Of a stretch of 64,000 nt of DNA, positions 8,469 to 16,157 are shown one piece after another; position 1 is the stretch's first letter, and every line of letters begins with the position of its first letter. The stretch spans positions 2,104,501-2,168,500 of the forward strand of contig NZ_LS483470.1 of assembly GCF_900478135.1 (NCBI RefSeq), written 5' to 3'. The notes beneath the pieces were generated by a model, which saw only the letters and a program-made list of their open reading frames with translations, searched no databases and had not been told where the DNA came from. The translations under genes and the position numbers were made by a program. This DNA is from Leminorella richardii. GTDB taxonomy: Bacteria; Pseudomonadota; Gammaproteobacteria; Enterobacterales; Enterobacteriaceae.

Positions 8469-8484
8469 ACCCATACGACAGACA

Positions 8485-8516
8485 AAACGGCCTCATCTTG
8501 AGGCCGTTTCTGTTTT
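8485..8516 (+). terminator. intrinsic terminator of artJ
   Basis: AAACGGCCTC (8485-8494) pairs with GAGGCCGTTT (8500-8509), followed by CTGTTTT. Confidence 0.75.
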
Positions 8517-8569
8517 CTGAGCGGCAGTGATAGGATAGTCACCTCGCCTTTTTGACAAGGATCTCCGTC

Positions 8570-9091
8570 ATGTACCATGCCCTCTACGCGTCTCCCGTAG
8601 GTAAACTGCGCATTGTCGCCGATGACATCGCCCTAAAGCAGCTCTGGCTGCCGAATGAGGTTGAACGTCGCGCGCCGGATGCCGACTGGATTGAAAGCGT
8701 AACCCACCCGATTATCGCTTCGGTGATGCATATATTGACGGAATACTTCGCAGGTAACGCTGTGGACTTCAATACGATCCCCTGTGAGCCGGAAGGTTCA
8801 GAATTTCAACAGGCCGTTTGGCAACAGCTAAGGGATATCGGCTATGCTGACGTCGTCAACTACGGCACGATCGCCACCGCAGTAGGCCGCCCTAGAGGAG
8901 CACAGGCCGTCGGCGGTGCGGTTGGCGCTAACCCTATCGCTATCATTCTGCCCTGCCACCGCGTGTTGGGCAAAGACGGTTCGTTAACCGGCTACGCTGG
9001 CGGGTTAGACGTAAAAAAAGCGCTGCTGGCGCTGGAAGGCATTCCCTATAAAGAGAGCTATCAGGAGAAAATCTTAGAGCTGCCGCTGTAG
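8570..9091 (+). CDS. ogt: methylated-DNA--protein-cysteine methyltransferase Ogt
   Basis: DNA repair protein that removes alkyl groups from O6-alkylguanine and O4-alkylthymine by irreversible transfer to its own cysteine. The active site IILPCHRVLGKDG is near residue 128 (PCHRV), and the DNA-binding helix GRPRGAQAVGGAVGANP precedes it. The ATG at 8570 is used: AAGG lies 9 bases upstream and the resulting 173 residues match E. coli Ogt (171), whereas a TTG at 8552 would add six unrelated residues. Ogt is preferred to the C-terminal domain of Ada because no Ada N-terminal domain is present. Its 3' end overlaps the convergent rlmC by 18 bases. Confidence 0.93.
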   Translation: MYHALYASPVGKLRIVADDIALKQLWLPNEVERRAPDADWIESVTHPIIASVMHILTEYFAGNAVDFNTIPCEPEGSEFQQAVWQQLRDIGYADVVNYGTIATAVGRPRGAQAVGGAVGANPIAIILPCHRVLGKDGSLTGYAGGLDVKKALLALEGIPYKESYQEKILELPL

Positions 9092-10231
9092 CAATGTCAG
9101 CGTTTCATAGTGAGCGGTGTGTGGGAACATATCAAACAGCCGCGTCTTGACTATGCGATAATCAGTCAGCCAGCGGATATCCTGAGCCATGGTCACTGCG
9201 TTACAGCTGGAATACATAATATAGCGCGGAGCAGCTTCGCTGAGATAGTCACAAAGGGGTTTGCCAATTCCTCTTCTGGGCGGATTAACCAGCACCAGAT
9301 CGGGCACCTTGAGGTTACTTTCTGCAAACGATGTAGAGTCCAGCGCGTCAAAGCGTATATCCCTTAATCCGATTGCTTTGGCTGAAAGCTGTGCGCACTC
9401 AATCGCCTGAGCGCTGATTTCTATGCCCGTCAGCGCTATCGTCTTTCCCGGTACCGACGCACAGTGAAGACCAAAACCGCCTACGCCGCAGAACAGATCC
9501 CACATGCTGTGAACATCAAGTTCCCCTACCCATCGCTGCGCTTCGGCATACAGCGCTTCACCAATATCAGGATTGGTCTGGAAAAAGCTTTGCGGACGAA
9601 TAAACAGCGGGATCCCATTAAACCGCTCTTCCAGCGTTTGGCTTTCAGTCAGTGGGATCTCTTTTTCCCCTTCAAGAATGGCCATATGCACGGGCTGAAT
9701 ATTGGCAGACACGACGCGAAGCTGCGGCAACGCTACCAGAAGATCGGGCAAAGCCCGACGCAGCTGGGCCAGCTTATCCTCAGAGCGAAGGACAAAGCGC
9801 AGCATAATGCTTCCGTCAAACTGGCTTTGGGTGAGAAGAATAAACTTCAGCTCGCCTCGGCGGCGCGCCACGTTATAGGGAACCAGCCCCGCCGTAGCGA
9901 TAAAGCGCTTAAGGTGTGAAAACAGCGGGCTAAACGATGACGGATAAAGCGGACAGCCACAAAGGTCGACAGCTTCCCCATCCTTTACCGGCAGCCCCAA
10001 AATAGGCCGTTCCACGCTGCCGCTGACAACCATCTTGGCTTTGTTTCTAAAACCCAACGTTTTACTAACAACAGTAGGCAGCGAATTGCCCACCGGTAGC
10101 CCTTCCAGCAGCCGATCCAGCTCGTGACGTTTATCCTGTAATTGCTGCTCATAGGAGCGATCGAGCCACTGACACGATCGACACCGTCCTGCGTCGTAAA
10201 GCTCACAGAGCGTCGGTTCTGTCGCGGTCAT
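9074..10231 (-). CDS. rlmC: 23S rRNA (uracil-747-C5)-methyltransferase RlmC
   Basis: SAM-dependent RNA methyltransferase of the TrmA/RlmC/RlmD family that makes m5U at position 747 of 23S rRNA (E. coli numbering). An N-terminal iron-sulfur motif is visible (C near residue 9, then CRSC, and a later cysteine in LCGCPLYP). The SAM site MWDLFCGVGGFGLHC is near residue 245. VNPPRRGIG precedes the catalytic cysteine in YSSCNA near residue 345. Its 385 residues are slightly longer than E. coli RlmC (375) because of a short N-terminal extension. It follows ybjN by 33 bases on the same strand, so the two may be co-transcribed. The TRAM domain of RlmD and TrmA-type N-terminus are absent. Confidence 0.94.
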   Translation of the reverse strand: MTATEPTLCELYDAGRCRSCQWLDRSYEQQLQDKRHELDRLLEGLPVGNSLPTVVSKTLGFRNKAKMVVSGSVERPILGLPVKDGEAVDLCGCPLYPSSFSPLFSHLKRFIATAGLVPYNVARRRGELKFILLTQSQFDGSIMLRFVLRSEDKLAQLRRALPDLLVALPQLRVVSANIQPVHMAILEGEKEIPLTESQTLEERFNGIPLFIRPQSFFQTNPDIGEALYAEAQRWVGELDVHSMWDLFCGVGGFGLHCASVPGKTIALTGIEISAQAIECAQLSAKAIGLRDIRFDALDSTSFAESNLKVPDLVLVNPPRRGIGKPLCDYLSEAAPRYIMYSSCNAVTMAQDIRWLTDYRIVKTRLFDMFPHTAHYETLTLLQRQL

Positions 10232-10264
10232 GTACAGTGGGGATCCTTGGAAAAGCGCCTACGC

Positions 10265-10759
10265 TTAGTGCAGCGTATGCGTGATGGTATGAACGGTTTG
10301 AATGTCCTCTTCAACCTCGCGCTCGCCTTCCGTGCCGGTTAGCAGCTCATTGGCTCGCGCTTCAAAAATGATTTGCGAGGTCTGCTCTTCGGCTTCTTGC
10401 AGTAAAAGCTGAAATTGTTCAATGGAGATCCCTGCACCAACGCTTAGTGACTGACAGATGACTATCTTGGGCAGATTATCATCCTGTACGTCAACAAACA
10501 CCTTAGTGGTTAACGACGAGGCGTTGATTTGGCTAAGGTCAGCCACCAGAGGGATCAGCGCTACCGGGCGAATTTCTGCAACGGCAGAAAACAGGATCAC
10601 ACTGTCGAGCAGGTCGACTTTAGCGTCAAAAATCCCGCTGATATTTTGCAAGTGCGGCAAATGCAGCGCCTGGCAGGCGTCGCATTCAAAGAAAGAGATA
10701 CCCAGTTGTCCTAGCCAATCGCGCATTACCGCTAAATCAGGGACACAAAGCTTAGCCAT
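10265..10759 (-). CDS. ybjN: YbjN family protein
   Basis: Homologue of E. coli YbjN (158 residues; 164 here), a small soluble protein of the bacterial-sensory-transduction YbjN fold linked to motility, adhesion and stress phenotypes; its biochemical role is unknown. The conserved N-terminal block LGISFFECDACQALHLPHLQ and the central DDNLPKIVICQSLSVGAGI are almost the same as in E. coli. The C-terminal 20 residues are acidic and variable. It lies next to rlmC and the nfsA-grxA pair as in E. coli, but rimK, which normally lies between nfsA and ybjN, is missing. Confidence 0.9.
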   Translation of the reverse strand: MAKLCVPDLAVMRDWLGQLGISFFECDACQALHLPHLQNISGIFDAKVDLLDSVILFSAVAEIRPVALIPLVADLSQINASSLTTKVFVDVQDDNLPKIVICQSLSVGAGISIEQFQLLLQEAEEQTSQIIFEARANELLTGTEGEREVEEDIQTVHTITHTLH

Positions 10760-10874
10760 TATGGTATTTCCTCGATAGAATCAACAGATCGTGCAAATGC
10801 GCTGAGCATATTACCCTATTTCTGGCGCATTGCGGAAAGTTATTAGCAATTCTTGCAAGAGGCAGGAGAAATAC

Positions 10875-11069
10875 ATGCCGCTAAGCCGTTTCTCAACGAT
10901 GGATCCCAATATGTTGCTGAGCATCGTCAATATGAAACTCAGAGACCAGTTCGACTCTCTCAATGAACTGGCCCTTAGCTATGACATTGATGCTGACGCG
11001 CTAAGCCAAAAGCTGCAGGAAGCGGGATATTACTATCAAGCAGCCAATAACCAGTTTGTCCAGATTTAG
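10875..11069 (+). CDS. small DUF4250 domain protein
   Basis: A 64-residue protein. Its core MDPNMLLSIVNMKLRDQF followed by an LxxLxxxxDID helix-turn-helix-like segment is the signature of the DUF4250 family, small proteins of unknown function. The ATG at 10875 is chosen because AGGAGA lies 5-10 bases upstream; a longer reading from 10830 lacks a ribosome-binding site. It is divergent from ybjN, and its 3' end overlaps the convergent nfsA by 4 bases. No partner or regulator can be inferred. Confidence 0.8.
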   Translation: MPLSRFSTMDPNMLLSIVNMKLRDQFDSLNELALSYDIDADALSQKLQEAGYYYQAANNQFVQI

Positions 11070-11788
11070 CGCTTAATCCAGCCCTGTTTATGCAGGTAGT
11101 CAAGCATAAACGGGCGGCTCTCTTTGCTCAGCGTTGCTGCAATCTGCCCACTCCAGTTCGCCTGCTTTTTGTTGTCGTTGCGCAAGGCGTAATAGTCCGC
11201 CATTTCCCTGTCGTAGGTTGCCAGTGCCTGTTTATCTAACAGGTGGTAGGCATTTTCATGAACGGTGATTTCTAAAGGCAGCCTGGGTTTACGTTCCGGA
11301 TTCTGCGCAGCATATCCTAAACACAGACCAAACAGCGGGATCACCTGCTCAGGCAGCGCCAGAATCGTCGTTACGTCAGCAATGTGGTTGCGCAGCCCAC
11401 CAATATACACACCGCCTAAACCAAGGGACTCTGCCGCAACGAGGGCATTTTGCGCCATAATGGCGGTATCGATACTGCCGAGCAGCAGCTGTTCTGCATA
11501 GCCAAGCTGCGCCTGAGGATACACTTCCTGATTGCGGTGAAAGTCCGCACAGAACACCCAAAACTCAGCGGCCTGAGCAACATAGGCCTGGCCTCCACTG
11601 CACGCAACCAGCTTTTGGCGCAACAGAGGATCGGTCACCCGAATAACGGATGAACACTGTAAAAAGCTAGAGCTTGATGCGCTTTGAGCGGCGCGAAGAA
11701 TAGCGCCTCTCTGCTCTTCACTGATCGGCTGTTTCGTAAAGGCGCGGATAGAGCGGTGGGCGCATAAGAGATCGATAGTTGGGGTCAT
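11066..11788 (-). CDS. nfsA: oxygen-insensitive NADPH nitroreductase NfsA
   Basis: FMN-dependent nitro/quinone reductase that reduces nitroaromatics and quinones by two-electron transfer from NADPH. The FMN-binding start HRSIRAFTKQPISEEQ (residues 11-26), the SSSFLQCSSVI loop (residues 38-48) and GGLRNH (about 129-134) are family hallmarks. Its 240 residues equal E. coli NfsA. It is divergent from grxA, as in E. coli, but without ybjC between them. SoxRS control is known for E. coli nfsA; no SoxS box could be assigned here with confidence. Confidence 0.94.
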   Translation of the reverse strand: MTPTIDLLCAHRSIRAFTKQPISEEQRGAILRAAQSASSSSFLQCSSVIRVTDPLLRQKLVACSGGQAYVAQAAEFWVFCADFHRNQEVYPQAQLGYAEQLLLGSIDTAIMAQNALVAAESLGLGGVYIGGLRNHIADVTTILALPEQVIPLFGLCLGYAAQNPERKPRLPLEITVHENAYHLLDKQALATYDREMADYYALRNDNKKQANWSGQIAATLSKESRPFMLDYLHKQGWIKR

Positions 11789-12161
11789 AGCATTTCCTCT
11801 TTTCTATGTCAGGCAGTAGCTCTCTATATCGCCATAGCGCATTGCTGCCCTTTCCTTAAATCAGATACTGGCGTCTATATTAGTCGCCCTTTCGTGTCGA
11901 TGTGATAAAAATCGCTCGCGGAGTTCGCTAGCCGGACAAAATATTTGCACGGAGAAAATCGCTTTTTTGATCGCCTAGCGCTTCTCATCTTGTCTGTTGA
12001 AGAATAAAGATTCTCTTCCCTTTAGCCGTTGCGGATAGGCTCTATTTATTAAACCAACAGGCAAATCCTGCTTTTTTTTATCGCTGATTGCGGGCATAGT
12101 AACGGAAATTTTTCTTTATCATACGGCTAACGGCAATCCTGCCCATCGCTAAGGAGATTCC
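11789..12161. promoter_or_regulatory. nfsA/grxA divergent control region
   Basis: These 373 bases hold the outward promoters of nfsA and grxA and no supported gene; the ybjC gene found here in E. coli is absent. GATAGGCTCTATTTATT around 12034-12050 contains ATAG and CTAT half-sites of the OxyR type, but their spacing is not the consensus, so no operator is called. Confidence 0.4.
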
Positions 12162-12431
12162 ATGTTTGTAGTCATTTTCGGACGTCCCGGCTGCCCTTAC
12201 TGTGTTCGTGCAAAAGAGCTGGCTGAAAAACTGAGCCAAGAGCGCGACGACTTCAGCTATAACTACGTTGATATTCACGCCGAAGGCATCACTAAGGCCG
12301 ATCTGGAAAAAACCGTCGGTAAACCGGTAGAAACCGTTCCGCAAATCTTTATCGACCAGAAGCACATCGGCGGCTGCACTGACTTTGAAGCCTACGCCAA
12401 AGAGCATCTGGGGCTATTTACCAACTCTTAA
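12162..12431 (+). CDS. grxA: glutaredoxin 1 GrxA
   Basis: Cytoplasmic dithiol glutaredoxin that uses glutathione to reduce protein disulfides, including ribonucleotide reductase. The active site CPYC is at residues 11-14 (FGRPGCPYCVRAKEL). The glutathione-binding TVPQIFIDQKHIGGCTDF block (residues 58-75) includes the cis-proline TVP motif. The 89 residues are slightly longer than E. coli GrxA (85). AAGGAG precedes the start. It is divergent from nfsA, joining two redox-stress functions at one control region, and is closed by a terminator at 12452-12483. Confidence 0.95.
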   Translation: MFVVIFGRPGCPYCVRAKELAEKLSQERDDFSYNYVDIHAEGITKADLEKTVGKPVETVPQIFIDQKHIGGCTDFEAYAKEHLGLFTNS

Positions 12432-12451
12432 GAGCGGGTAAACGACACAAC

Positions 12452-12483
12452 AACGGCGCCTTTTGGCGCCGTTTCTCGTTTTT
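12452..12483 (+). terminator. intrinsic terminator of grxA
   Basis: AACGGCGCC (12452-12460) pairs with GGCGCCGTT (12465-12473) across a TTTT loop, then TCTCGTTTTT. It may also serve the convergent ruvB. Confidence 0.75.
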
Positions 12484-12507
12484 ACTCTTCTTACAGTACT
12501 TCTACGT

Positions 12508-13515
12508 CTACTCTTCCCGGCTGATGCCAAAGTGACGATAGGCGTGCTGTGTCGCCATTCTTCCCCTCGGCGTGCGCTGAATAAAGCCCTGCTGGATCAG
12601 ATAAGGTTCGATAACGTCTTCGATAGTCTCCCGCTCTTCGCCAATGGCTGCCGCGAGGTTGTCCAGCCCGACCGGGCCGCCCATAAACTTATCGATAATT
12701 GCCAGCAGCAGCTTGCGGTCCATAAAGTCGAACCCTTCGGCGTCAACGTCCAGCATGTCTAACGCGCGGGTCGCAACTTCTGCGTTCAGCAGCCCGTCAG
12801 CGCGCACTTCTGCAAAGTCACGAACGCGGCGCAGCAGCCTATTGGCGATACGCGGTGTACCGCGAGCGCGGCGGGCAATATGGTTTGCCCCTTCCGGCGA
12901 CAGGTCCAGCGCTAGGCACTGTGCGCTGCGTGACACAATAGAAGCCAAGTCCTTCACCTGATAAAACTCCAGGCGCTGCACAATACCGAAGCGATCGCGC
13001 AGTGGAGAAGTCAGTGAACCGGCGCGAGTTGTCGCACCAATAAGCGTAAAGGGGGGAAGGTCTATCTTGATTGAGCGAGCAGCGGGGCCCTCACCGATCA
13101 TAATATCCAGCTGGTAGTCTTCCATCGCCGGATAGAGAATCTCTTCCACCACTGGGGACAGGCGGTGAATTTCATCGATAAACAGAACGTCGTGGGGTTC
13201 TAGGTTCGTCAGCATAGCCGCCAGATCCCCGGCCTTTTCCAACACAGGTCCCGACGTGGTTCTCAGATTGACGCCCATTTCGTTGGCAACAATATTGGCC
13301 AACGTCGTTTTTCCCAGTCCCGGCGGCCCAAAGATCAGCAAGTGGTCAAGCGCATCGCCGCGCAGCTTGGCAGCCTTAATGAAAATCTCCATCTGTTCGC
13401 ACACGTGAGGCTGACCTACGTACTCGCTGAGCAGCTTGGGGCGCATGGCGCGATCGATAGAGTCCTCTTCAGAGAACTGCTCGACGGGGGATATTAAACG
13501 ATCCGCTTCAATCAT
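12508..13515 (-). CDS. ruvB: Holliday junction branch-migration ATPase RuvB
   Basis: AAA+ motor that, with RuvA, drives branch migration of Holliday junctions during recombination repair. Walker A is GPPGLGKTTL near residue 62, Walker B DVLFIDEIHRL near residue 112, and a sensor-1 region GATTRAGSLTSPLRDRFG near residue 160. The C-terminal winged-helix (QQGFIQRTPRGRMATQHAY) binds DNA. Its 335 residues match E. coli (336). ruvA lies 72 bases upstream on the same strand, giving a ruvAB unit under the LexA box at 14306-14321. Confidence 0.97.
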   Translation of the reverse strand: MIEADRLISPVEQFSEEDSIDRAMRPKLLSEYVGQPHVCEQMEIFIKAAKLRGDALDHLLIFGPPGLGKTTLANIVANEMGVNLRTTSGPVLEKAGDLAAMLTNLEPHDVLFIDEIHRLSPVVEEILYPAMEDYQLDIMIGEGPAARSIKIDLPPFTLIGATTRAGSLTSPLRDRFGIVQRLEFYQVKDLASIVSRSAQCLALDLSPEGANHIARRARGTPRIANRLLRRVRDFAEVRADGLLNAEVATRALDMLDVDAEGFDFMDRKLLLAIIDKFMGGPVGLDNLAAAIGEERETIEDVIEPYLIQQGFIQRTPRGRMATQHAYRHFGISREE

Positions 13516-13587
13516 GTTTTATCTCTTTCAACGAACGTCGGTCACTAAAATCTGTGTATAGCTATTATGGCAGCTACGGCATGACAG

Positions 13588-14196
13588 CTACAGCGCAGCA
13601 CGCAGCGCCTCGCGGATCAGGGTTTCAGAACCGCTGCCCGCTTTAGCCACTTTACTGACCAGCCGGCTGGCTTCCTGTGGCTTATAGCCCAGCGCCACCA
13701 GTGCAGAAACGGCCTCGGCTTCCGCATCGACGTCTGCATTTTTTGCCGTCACGGTTGGCGGTAGTGTGCTGCCGCTAAACAGATCGCCATTAAGCCCTTT
13801 AAAGCGGTCTTTCATTTCGACAACCAGCCGTTCAGCCGTTTTCTTCCCCACACCCGGCAATTTCACCAGAATGCTAACCTGCTCCTGCTCAACGGCCTGC
13901 ACAAACTGCTGAGCCGACATGCCGGACAGGATCGCCAAAGCCAGCTTAGGGCCTACGCCGTTGACTTTAATCAGCTCACGGAACAGCGCTCTTTCCTGTT
14001 TATCGTTAAAACCGTACAGTAGCTGAGCGTCCTCACGCACGATAAACTGAGTAAAAATCGTTGCTTCCTGACCGCGATCCGGCAGCTCGTAAAAGCAGCT
14101 CATCGGCATAAAAACTTCATAGCCAACGCCGTTAACTTCAATCAGCACTTCCGGCGGCTGTTTTTCCAGAATAATACCGCGTAAACGACCAATCAC
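13588..14196 (-). CDS. ruvA: Holliday junction DNA-binding subunit RuvA
   Basis: RuvA tetramers hold the Holliday junction in a square-planar form and recruit RuvB. An N-terminal OB-fold (residues 1-64, MIGRLRGIILEKQPPEVLIE) is followed by tandem helix-hairpin-helix motifs (VNGVGPKLALAILSGM and LPGVGKKTAERLVVEM). A flexible linker leads to a C-terminal RuvB-contact domain (about 155-202). Length 202 is as in E. coli (203). A 213-base gap separates it from ruvC upstream and contains the LexA box, so ruvAB forms its own SOS-regulated unit. Confidence 0.97.
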   Translation of the reverse strand: MIGRLRGIILEKQPPEVLIEVNGVGYEVFMPMSCFYELPDRGQEATIFTQFIVREDAQLLYGFNDKQERALFRELIKVNGVGPKLALAILSGMSAQQFVQAVEQEQVSILVKLPGVGKKTAERLVVEMKDRFKGLNGDLFSGSTLPPTVTAKNADVDAEAEAVSALVALGYKPQEASRLVSKVAKAGSGSETLIREALRAAL

Positions 14197-14305
14197 GATC
14201 TGAACTCCTTATTAGCCCGTCAGGGAAAATAGCGCGCTGCCTTGTTGAGAATATCCAATTCATAGCGTGTAGCGCACACTGTTATTTGCCTATTACAAAC
14301 AAAAG

Positions 14306-14321
14306 CTGGATAAATATCCAG
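14306..14321. promoter_or_regulatory. LexA (SOS) box before ruvAB
   Basis: CTGGATAAATATCCAG fits the CTG-N10-CAG LexA operator. It closely resembles the E. coli ruvA box CTGGATATCTATCCAG. It lies 110 bases before the ruvA start on the minus-strand promoter side. Confidence 0.8.
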
Positions 14322-14409
14322 ATAAATATCTCAGTTTGACGTTTTGTTTATATTTATCTGCATGCCCTTGCCCAAAATAGTGACGCTAGCAGCGCGCTTG
14401 GTTGAAAAA

Positions 14410-14934
14410 CTACTCGGCTACGCGACCACGTGCCAGCGTTAATCGGCCGTTGCCCATACGCAAGGTATTTTGAAACAGGTGACAGTGGGTAATGGCGATC
14501 GCTAGGGCATCGGCGGCATCAGCCTGTGGGTTAGCGGGCAGCTTAAGCAGCGTTTTAACCATGTGCTGCACCTGCGACTTTTCAGCAGCGCCCGTACCAA
14601 CCACGGTTTGTTTCACCTGCCTTGCCGCATACTCAAATACCGGCAAATCAACATTAACTGCCGCAACAATAGCCGCGCCGCGAGCCTGCCCCAGCTTAAG
14701 GGCTGAGTCAGCGTTGCGCGCCATAAATACGCGCTCGATGGCAAAATAGTCTGGCTGAAACTGGGTGATTATCTCGCTTACGCCGGCATAAACCAGCTTA
14801 AGGCGAGTGGGAAGATCGTCGACAGAGGTGCGAATGCATCCGCTGCCGAGATAGGTCAGGATTCGCCCCTGCTGGCGGATCACGCCATAGCCTGTGATCC
14901 GCGAGCCCGGGTCAATGCCAAGAATAATGGCCAT
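14410..14934 (-). CDS. ruvC: crossover junction endonuclease RuvC
   Basis: Homodimeric resolvase that nicks Holliday junctions symmetrically. Acidic catalytic residues of the RNase H-like fold are visible: the first Asp in ILGIDPGSRITGYG (residue 7), Glu in FAIERVF (about residue 67), and the DAADALAIAITHCH cluster near residue 140. Length 174 (E. coli 173). Its ATG shares one base with the yebC stop (TAATG), so the two are translationally coupled. It is separate from ruvAB, as in E. coli. Confidence 0.97.
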   Translation of the reverse strand: MAIILGIDPGSRITGYGVIRQQGRILTYLGSGCIRTSVDDLPTRLKLVYAGVSEIITQFQPDYFAIERVFMARNADSALKLGQARGAAIVAAVNVDLPVFEYAARQVKQTVVGTGAAEKSQVQHMVKTLLKLPANPQADAADALAIAITHCHLFQNTLRMGNGRLTLARGRVAE

Positions 14935-15677
14935 TACAGCGTTGCCGCCACCTCGTCAGAGATTTCACCGTTGTGGTAAACCTCTTGAACGTCGTCAGAG
15001 TCTTCCAGCATGTCGATAAGGCGCAGCAGCTTAGGCGCAGTTTCAGCATCCAGTTCGGCTTTGGTAGACGGAATCATAGACACTTCTGCCGCTTCGGCAA
15101 CCAGGCCGGCAGCATCCAGAGCGTCCTTAACGTCGCCAAAGCTTTCCGGTGTGGTAAATACGTCGATAGCGCCGTCTTCATAGGTCACAACATCATCTGC
15201 ACCGGCTTCCAACGCTGCATCCATAACAGTGTCTTCACTGGTGCCGCTCGGATAGGAAATGACACCCTTTTTGGTAAAAAGATAAGAAACGGAGCCATCA
15301 GTCCCCAGATTGCCGCCGGTTTTCGTAAAAGCATGGCGAACCTCAGAGACGGTACGGTTGCGGTTGTCACTCAGACACTCAACCATCACAGCAGTGCCGC
15401 CCGGGCCGTAGCCTTCATAGATGATGGTTTCCATATTATCATCATCGTCACCGCCAACGCCGCGGGCAATAGCGCGGTTAAGCGTATCGCGCGTCATGTT
15501 ATTGGACAGCGCTTTATCAATAGCCGCGCGTAGGCGCGGGTTAGAGCCAGGATCGCCGCCGCCAAGCTTGGCAGCGGTTACTAATTCGCGAATGATTTTA
15601 GTAAAAATTTTACCGCGCTTGGCATCCTGTGCTGCTTTACGGTGCTTCGTGTTGGCCCATTTACTATGACCTGCCAT
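14934..15677 (-). CDS. yebC: YebC/TACO1-family protein
   Basis: Member of the YebC/PmpR/TACO1 family (247 residues; E. coli 246). The N-terminal block AGHSKWANTKHRKAAQDAKR is diagnostic. Family members have been described as transcription factors and, more recently, as factors that help ribosomes translate proline-rich stretches; the role here is inferred from the family. The acidic C-terminal domain (KLLRLIDMLEDSDDVQEVYHN) is conserved. It is placed between nudB and ruvC in a minus-strand operon-like cluster that starts at fmdB-like and aspS. Confidence 0.95.
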   Translation of the reverse strand: MAGHSKWANTKHRKAAQDAKRGKIFTKIIRELVTAAKLGGGDPGSNPRLRAAIDKALSNNMTRDTLNRAIARGVGGDDDDNMETIIYEGYGPGGTAVMVECLSDNRNRTVSEVRHAFTKTGGNLGTDGSVSYLFTKKGVISYPSGTSEDTVMDAALEAGADDVVTYEDGAIDVFTTPESFGDVKDALDAAGLVAEAAEVSMIPSTKAELDAETAPKLLRLIDMLEDSDDVQEVYHNGEISDEVAATL

Positions 15678-15718
15678 AAAAAATCTCCAATAGAAAGCTC
15701 TGTGGCTTCATCACTTAA

Positions 15719-16156
15719 TCAACAACAAAATTCCTCAATCGCCTGCCGGTTGCTCCATGACTTAGTCATTGAAGCCGCCAGCCGCGCGTCCACCCATCGG
15801 TAAGCATCATGCTCTGACAGCACTATCTGACGCTCTGTCGGCAGCGCCAAACAGAACCAGTGCTCCAGATTTTGCGTCGTTCCCGGCGTATAGCGATGGC
15901 GAAATTGGGTAAAAATCTCAAACGTCACGCTACGCTGACAGTTGTGCAGCGTCAGTCGTTCCGCATCGATATCAATACCGGTCTCTTCCTTGACCTCACG
16001 ACGCGCCGTTTGTTCCACGGATTCCCCGTCTTCTAGGCTTCCGGTAACCGACTGCCAAAAGTCAGGATCGTCGTGACGTTGTAACATAATCACCCGCCCC
16101 GTATTGTTGCAGTAGATAACAACAAGCACAGATTCCGGGCGCTTATAGACTCTCAC
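15719..16156 (-). CDS. nudB: dihydroneopterin triphosphate diphosphatase NudB
   Basis: Nudix hydrolase that removes pyrophosphate from dihydroneopterin triphosphate in folate synthesis. The Nudix box G-x5-E-x7-REVKEETG is seen at GSLEDGESVEQTARREVKEE (residues 37-56), and the C-terminal LTKSWSNRQAIEQF-like end is conserved (MTKSWSNRQAIEEF). Length 145 (E. coli 150). The start is GTG, one base after the aspS stop, so translation is probably coupled to aspS. Confidence 0.93.
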   Translation of the reverse strand: MRVYKRPESVLVVIYCNNTGRVIMLQRHDDPDFWQSVTGSLEDGESVEQTARREVKEETGIDIDAERLTLHNCQRSVTFEIFTQFRHRYTPGTTQNLEHWFCLALPTERQIVLSEHDAYRWVDARLAASMTKSWSNRQAIEEFCC

Positions 16157-16157
16157 A

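Noticed and set aside
12030..12055. OxyR site before grxA
   Set aside because: ATAG and CTAT half-sites are present but with the wrong spacing for an OxyR operator.
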